A DNA stretch of 64,000 nt from Panorpa germanica. Taxonomy: Eukaryota > Arthropoda > Insecta > Mecoptera > Panorpidae. Both the position numbers and the translations under genes were made by a program. Where the stretch lies: positions 7,626,001 through 7,690,000 of the forward strand of contig OY783212.1 of assembly GCA_963678705.1 (NCBI GenBank). Reading direction: 5' to 3'. Under the pieces are notes generated by a model. The model did not search any database and was not told where the DNA came from. It saw nothing but the letters and a program-made list of their open reading frames with translations. Shown here piece after piece: positions 58,329 through 64,000 of this stretch (position 1 is the first letter of the stretch; every line of letters begins with the position of its first letter).

Positions 58329-59729
58329 TGCACATATTTTTTTTATCGAATATGTGACATATATTGCGGAAAATTTTACTCAAAATCAGTCTACGAAATA
58401 TCCATTTTAAAAACTTTATTACATTTATCTATTACACTAAGCTTAAAAAATAATAAAAGAAGCAAATGTGGATCAATAAAAGAATATAAAAGCGGTATTA
58501 AATATTGCATACAGCTGTTTCTTTCTATCTCACAACACTTAATAACAAGTTAGAAAGAGAAAGAATATCTTAAATAATATTACTCATAATCAAATATTCC
58601 CATATATCTTGTTCAGGCAAATTACATTTTTACTTATAAAATATTTAAAATAATCCTAAATAAAAATGATGTATCAACATAATCCTTTGATGTACATTAT
58701 CATTATTTAATGAATTTTTTAACAACATTTTCTTTGTTTGATAATAACAGTGTCCTGTACTTGTAATACCTCACGAAAGCATTTCATATTTTCATGATAT
58801 TATAAAACGAATCAAGTGAACTTAGAACACTTCAAAGTGTTTCTACTAAACTCGTACATACTTGTTTAAACCTGTTGAACAGAGTACTATAGCGTTCTGT
58901 AGGTAGAGTGCTAAACTGTTCTGGTGAAGTTCAGAGAGTAATTCATCAGATCATACGATATTGCATGCAAGTTGTCTACTACATATTACAAGTGGTGTAG
59001 TAACTCATATTGTGGTGTAGACTAACGTGTTGTGCATATAAGTATGGTACACATACGTGTGACTTAAACAAGCGACATCCAACATTTGTTGGAAGAAGTT
59101 GTACAACACGTCCACACTAGTGCGACATGAAACCTAATACGTCGGAAGCTTTCATATTTCGAATAAATGCCTTCAAACTGCTTTAGAAAAGAAAATATTT
59201 ACAAAAAAAAACACAATTTTCAATTATTTTATTGAAACACATTTATTGAAAAGAAATATTGAATATAAACTACTCGGCATATTTTCTAATAAAAATAATA
59301 AAGCTGAGAAGAGAAGAATATATTTTGCGTGTTATTCAAGACACGTAGATGATTGACCGTGTCGTTATTTAAATAATTTTAAGATTGTTGAACTAATCAC
59401 ATAATACATCGTGATCTGGATATACTTACAGTTAATGAAGCTTAGAATCGAAGTATACAAGGAGAGAATACTTGAACATCCCAACAATTTGGCCAGATGT
59501 CTAATGTCCAATAATTCGAAAAAAGAAAGTATCTCAAGACCTATTAACCAACTAAACAGAATCTAGGATCTATTAAAATTGAGGGATGAGTCGATGGGCA
59601 CATCCCGCGCAAGACACTTTATTTACATACCTATCACTAAATGTCCTCTAAGCAAAACAGATTGTAATAATCTTTTAGTAATTAAATAGAAAAAAAAATT
59701 GTTGAACGGCTTCTTGCATAATGATAGTT
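58329..59729. other. AT-rich non-coding stretch
   Basis: No gene. Around 59063-59130 phrases with ACACGTCCACACTAGTGCGAC recall the 45.7 kb element but no pair of ends is visible. Confidence 0.5.
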
Positions 59730-59731
59730 TA

Positions 59732-60138
59732 GGGTAGTTCGATAAGTCAGCGACTTTTTAAATTTCCCGCGCAGCTATCCGTGCGATCGATGCAGTGATA
59801 GCGATTGAGTGTGTAGTCACCTTGGCAAAACTCCATAAATTGAGCTACGAACTGCTACCCCATTCAGCATATTCTCCAGATTTATCCCCCTTCGACTATT
59901 TCCTATTTCCAAACCTGAAGAAATTGTTGTGCGGTACGAGATTTGGGTCTATCAATGAGATCATCTCAAAACGGACTGAAACATACCCCTATTTTGTAAG
60001 GCTTGAGAAAACCTATTAATTGGAAGGAATAAAAAAATTGGAAAACGCTGGACTAAATGTTTCGAGGTTAAAGGAGACTAGGTTGATTAATAACGCTTCT
60101 TCAAACAAAAAACAAAGTCACTAATTTATCAAACTGCC
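59732..60138 (+). mobile_element. Internally deleted mariner element (DD34D-type remnant)
   Basis: Left end GGGTAGTTCGATAAGTCAGC and right end (inward) GGCAGTTTGATAAATTAGTG are diverged inverted repeats. TA precedes the left end (59730-59731); the right TA is mutated. Between them lies the last part of a transposase: LHKLSYELLPHSAYSPDLSP, FDYFLFPNLKKLL, GTRFGS, then after a stop and frameshift KRWTKCFEVKGD. The YSPDL..FDYFLFPNLK block is the third catalytic Asp region of classical mariners. The N-terminal two thirds is deleted. 407 bp, inactive. Confidence 0.8.
59820..60094 (+). pseudogene. Mariner transposase C-terminal remnant
   Basis: Reads from LAKLHKLSYELL through the catalytic YSPDLSPFDYFLFPNLK to EKTY and a stop. 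A shifted frame then gives the usual C-terminal RWTKCFEVKGD before TAG at about 60089. The upstream 25 residues do not match transposase and mark the deletion junction. Confidence 0.75.
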
Positions 60139-60888
60139 TTCGTATTTATGTATACGTACATACGGTTTGTATGTCTTATGACTATGGTTGTACAGACTTC
60201 GACAAAAGTATTTGCTTACTTAGATGTAAATTATATTACCCATACTTCACATTGTAGCACAACAACGTTCTTAAGCTCTGATTAAAAGCGATTTTCTGAA
60301 AGGTATTTGTTTGTATTCTTTAACTTATTGTTCTAAATTAACTATTTTTAACAGTCCTTATTTACTCAGGTGATGGGTCTTAAAGGATAACCTAGGGCTG
60401 AATGCACCCCTGTAAGTAATTACCCATAATTGCAGTAAGAAATTATTACAAGTTACGTAGAATCAATATGACTCACATTACAAACTACTTTGGTTACTGA
60501 AGAGTAATTAGCAATGAAATTAAACGACTTGAAATAGATTAACCAGATTGAAGCTAATTATTATTCGATTCTAAGGAAGATCTACAACATGGAGTATTAT
60601 TTCAAGATATTATAATGGTAAATAGAGAACTAGGATTCAAATCTCGTGTTACATCATGAAATATAATCCATAATAAGAAAGTTACCATAATTACAGTATG
60701 TTTTAATTATTGTGCGACTTGCTACTGCATTAAGTGCATAGAACCAGTGGCTAATGCTAACCTAGCTTTCTATGATCTCATGTTTTTTGCTTTTATTAGA
60801 TGATTTGCAATTAGTCTGAAGTTATTATTATTATACGTATTAATCTAAGTTTTATCAAGCAAATAAAAAACCATTTAGGGTCATCCAT
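60139..60888. other. AT-rich non-coding stretch
   Basis: Nothing supported. Confidence 0.6.
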
Positions 60889-61275
60889 GATTTTTGGAGC
60901 CCCGTGCTTCTTTTTTGTCACACATTGTGACGTCACTCATTTGAAAAAATATTATTTGCTCGCGTTTCTTTAGTCTTCTATTTTTGTGGTCTTGCTTTTT
61001 GAATGCCAAATAAAATTAGATTAGTACCGCCCTCCCCCCTTGTTGTGAGGTTATTCATTTCAAATAAACAATACTAAAACCCAAAAATAGTTTTTAGAAT
61101 AAATGACCTTTTCTAAATTACTTTTTTTTTTTAACAAAAAGATCACTTGCTACACTTTTCAATTAATACAACGTTTTTTATATTGCCGCTCACTTTTTTT
61201 TAACTCTTCCTTTACTAATTTTTTAATATATTTTATACTGCATATGACGTCACAACCTCCCCCATTCCGAATTTC
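60889..61275. repeat. CCCTCCCCCC / GTCACA / TGACGTCA repeat, copy 2
   Basis: Contains TTTGTCACACATTGTGACGTCA (split by my limit at about 60915-60936), CGCCCTCCCCCCTTGTTGTG (about 61028-61047) and ATATGACGTCACAACCTCCC (about 61244-61263). The vocabulary matches 8.6 kb and 63.3-63.5 kb. From general knowledge, a repeat with this wording is widespread in insect genomes, but I cannot name it. Confidence 0.4.
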
Positions 61276-62061
61276 TGGTTTTGCTTTGTTAAGCTACAGT
61301 TATGATGAACTCCAAAAAAATTAAATTTTTTAGGCAACACAAAAAATTGAATAGTGCACAGAAACTACACGCCGTAAAACAAGACCCAGAAAAAGTATCA
61401 ACCTATGGTTTATAATAATCCTCAGTTAACTGAGAATTGTGTAAACCATGAACCGCGTAAAATTTCTACTGTTAACTTGTCATATCCTTGAGTTCAACTC
61501 TTTCCACTGACAATTTAACCATCCCAAAACGCCTCATGGGTTATGACCCTGATTATTAAATTGGACATTTAGTAATGTAAACTTGATATTACCTATTTAT
61601 TAAAAAAATTAGTCGTCTAAGTATACAGAGGTATAATTATCTGTTTATTAATTAAAGCATTTCTTCGCTTGAAGGCTTTTTAAAATTATCTCTTTATTGA
61701 TATGGCACTTTCTGTAGTATAAAATCAAAGGCAAACGCAAATCATCAAAGACTCATGCTATCTCTTTCACTCGTTTTAATATTTAATAATAAGTAAGTAT
61801 ATAGAAATTATTGGAAATTTCATTATAGCCAATTCCCAGTTCTCGTTATTCGAGTACGTATTAAATATCCTTTATAGCTGAAACGTGATTACGAAATGAT
61901 TTTCTTTAGCCAATAACGATGGGAACGATGTCTTAGCTCACAGATTCTCAACAATCGAGCATCGAAAACGTAAATCTTATATTCCTGAAGATTTTATTAC
62001 TTAATTCCTATAAATATCATGTGAAATTCGATTCTTTTGAGCCAAATTATAAACCTGCTAT
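61276..62061. other. AT-rich non-coding stretch
   Basis: At about 61404-61455 ATGGTTTATAATAATCCTCA and CTGAGAATTGTGTAAACCAT are nearly inverted around TTAA, a small hairpin. No gene. Confidence 0.5.
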
Positions 62062-62063
62062 TT

Positions 62064-62450
62064 AGTTATACAGAGTGCGGCAGCATAACCTCCTTTTTTC
62101 AAAACTTAATAAAACCCATTAAATGAATCAGAAATTTTTTATTTGTTGTTTATAAGGTAGGCACATACATAAGGTTTTGTTTTAGTTAGTTTTGAAGATT
62201 TAATCAGGGAGGTGACGTCTCCCATTCAAAATACACTGAGTGAATCGACAAAACTTTATTGCCCCGCCTCTCGAACGAGACCACTAGCGCTCCACTACGA
62301 CATCAACCGACTGAATGGCGTGCTTTTTAAAAAAGGAAATTATGCACCCGCACCCTGTGTCAAACACAATTTCTACTACGAAATCTGGTCGGGACTTTCA
62401 CGCAGGTTAGTGAGGTTGACTTGTAAAAGGGCCCCACTTTCAAGCTAGGT
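62064..62450. repeat. Possible Tc1/mariner end and adjoining GC-richer segment
   Basis: CAGAGTGCGGCAGCATAACC at about 62071, preceded by TA, reads like the end of a Tc1/mariner-class element. The following 350 bases contain GTGAATCGACAAAACTTTAT and a 78-codon frame (62212-62448) without recognisable transposase motifs. No matching right end was found, so this is a tentative truncated copy. Confidence 0.35.
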
Positions 62451-63042
62451 TCTTAACTATATGTTACACTACTTATTCTTAAAATTTCAGGTATGGTAAA
62501 AGAACGTACGAGTGTGCTCTGGGATCTTGGACTATAAGTGCTAACAATCCAGTACCCAACTTAGTTAACCTAACCTGTAGATAAGTTTTAAGAACCGCTG
62601 CTTTGTCTTACGACTTTATTTACGACTCTGTCGGAATTATTGTATTGAAATTTAACTCGTACATTCGATACTTTTATTTGAATATTAATTACTAAATGTT
62701 AATTACAATTTTAATTGTAATTTAATTGTTCAGTTTTTTATAAAACTATTTATTTATTTTACTTTGATTTAATTTGTTATTGCCGGTAATAAACCATCAA
62801 TGTTTTCTTAATTATTAAAGCGCTAAATACGAAAATGAGTATTATCTTAAATTTATGGAATATTTAACGATTATGACTGCAATGAAATAGGTCACAAAAT
62901 ATTATATATTCGGTATCATTTTTTACGCTGCTTTACGGGTCAACTTTCCAATGGTTTTGTTTGAATGCTGTAGACGGAAGAAGAAACATAGCACTGGCAT
63001 TCACATTACTCTTATTACCATGATTATTTCGATATGCAATTG

Positions 63043-63046
<4 letters not shown>
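62451..63046. other. AT-rich non-coding stretch
   Basis: Nothing supported on either strand. Confidence 0.6.

Positions 63047-63104
<58 letters not shown>
63047..63104. repeat. (TA)29 microsatellite
   Basis: Twenty-nine uninterrupted TA units. The minus-strand frame reading YIYIYI across it is an artefact. Confidence 0.97.
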
Positions 63105-63108
<4 letters not shown>

Positions 63109-63264
63109 AGAATATAACCACCACTACACAGAGTCGCTTTTAGGACCGGTGGGCCCCTATGCGCAATCTATGTGTCGGCCACCCTTCTATATACTGCGAG
63201 TTTTTCGTGATTCAAAAAAGCTTTTATTTGTTTACCAAAAAAACTCCGTGTGAACAAAGGAGCA

Positions 63265-63530
63265 ATCCATAAATTACGTCACACAAATCATTGTCAAACA
63301 TTGTTACATTTCGCGTGTCCCCTTTGGTGTGACACGAGACATTTTCAATTAATTTTAACAACTCACGAACGCTATATATAGGAAGCGACTCTATTTCATT
63401 TCGCTCCATATTTAGTACTTTTCATATGTTAGATTGCATGTGACGTCACAAAGCTCTGCCCCATAATTGCCACATCTTGTCGCAGTATGTGGACTCTTCC
63501 CCTCCCCCACCCCCCTTTCTTATATGTCGT
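63265..63530. repeat. CCCCTCCCCC / GTCACA / TGACGTCA repeat, copy 3
   Basis: CCATAAATTACGTCACACAA (about 63268-63287), TTTGGTGTGACACGAGAC, GCATGTGACGTCACAAAGC (about 63437-63455) and CCCCTCCCCCACCCCCC (about 63499-63515) occur in order. Best preserved copy of this family in the window. Boundaries are not visible. Confidence 0.45.
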
Positions 63531-63575
63531 GAAAAAAAAAGTAAACTCTTTTAAAAACTTTAAAATTCTTACTAT

Positions 63576-64000
63576 TGAAAAAACAATATATTCATTTTTG
63601 ACAATTAAATTGGTAAAATTGGTGCATTATACCAGTGCCAGATTAAAGCTATGGACTAAAGGGACTAAATCTCAAAGTGTCCAGATAAAAAGTGACTATA
63701 GTCACTTTTTAATATCTATAGATAGAATTAAACTTGGCCTGAGAACAAAAGAATTAATAATTTAAAAGAAGATGTAGAGAACTCATAAGCTAGAGTTCTC
63801 CAATGTCTCAATGCGTTTCTGGATCACTTACAATGCAGAAAAAACAATATATTCATTTTTAGCAATTAAATAGGCCAAATTGCCGAATTAAACTTGGCGT
63901 GAGAGCAAAAGAATTAATAATTTAATAGAAGAAGTAGAGAACTCATAAGCTAGAGGCCTCCTTTGTCTTAATGCGGTCCTGGATCGAACTAATATCAACG
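63576..64000 (+). repeat. Local tandem duplication at the window edge
   Basis: The unit 63576-63834 (GAAAAAACAATATATTCATT ... GCGTTTCTGGATC) is followed by a second unit from about 63837 (GAAAAAACAATATATTCATT ... GCGGTCCTGGATC). The second lacks about 95 bases present in the first between AAATTGG and AATTAAACTTGGC. Shared blocks (AATTAAACTTGGC, AAAAGAATTAATAATTTAA, GAACTCATAAGCTAGAG) are about 90 percent alike by eye. The array may continue beyond the window. Confidence 0.75.

Noticed and set aside
60633-60660. Possible tRNA T-arm (GGATTCAAATCTC)
   Set aside because: No matching acceptor, D-arm or anticodon stem around it. Other GGTTCRAA-like hits (about 9274, 55413) failed the same way.
62933-63124. 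63-codon minus-strand frame
   Set aside because: Mostly a (YI)n product of the (TA)29 microsatellite.
1-64000. CRISPR arrays, rRNA, prokaryotic operons or riboswitches
   Set aside because: No regularly spaced short repeats, no conserved rRNA blocks and no closely packed frames; the sequence is eukaryotic in character.

Overview
The window looks like AT-rich nuclear DNA from an insect. It has no operons or closely packed genes, no rRNA or tRNA, and almost no long open frame. Recognisable sequence is nearly all insect-type mobile elements: a BEL/Pao LTR retrotransposon, a solo gypsy-type LTR, Tc1/mariner remnants (one with rosa-like DD41D spacing), 3' ends of Jockey/R1/I-type LINEs, and many MITEs. 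The mix fits a moth or butterfly, but nothing in the sequence proves Lepidoptera. Most of the window is probably intergenic or long-intron DNA.

Layout. 0-20 kb: a TA-flanked MITE (301-688), a solo LTR in minus orientation (3761-4477), the first TTAA-flanked MITE (6213-6450), and copies of a roughly 640-bp element ending in AATGGGCTTGTGTCC (9954-10590, 13529-13867, 18374-19012, plus decayed pieces near 16.6 and 17.5 kb). 20-28 kb: a MITE nested inside a MITE (19894-20469), a decayed copy of the 640-bp family, and a dispersed repeat with a coding-like frame (24410-24664). 28-31 kb: the only long open frame, a 560-codon gag-pol remnant inside a young BEL/Pao element (28066-31195) with two LTRs that read as identical and a 5-bp target duplication. 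31-48 kb: LINE 3' fragments with CCHC motifs, a pre-miRNA-like hairpin (32060-32128), more MITEs, and a 130-bp tandem repeat (44031-44470). 48-64 kb: another 640-bp element, a large inverted repeat (52394-52671), a CpG-rich patch ending in a splice-donor-like site that could be a 5' gene exon (about 52940-53238), two deleted mariners, a (TA)29 microsatellite and a local duplication at the right edge.

No host gene can be annotated with confidence. The best candidates for something undescribed are the internally deleted BEL/Pao element that keeps one unbroken frame across its junctions, the AATGGGCTTGTGTCC family (no visible target duplication), the dispersed repeat carrying an ESLCHHI-type peptide, the 32.1 kb hairpin whose right arm recurs at 25.6 kb, and strong local enrichment of the 9-mer ATACTCGTA. 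I found no CRISPR array, toxin locus or virus-like gene cluster.
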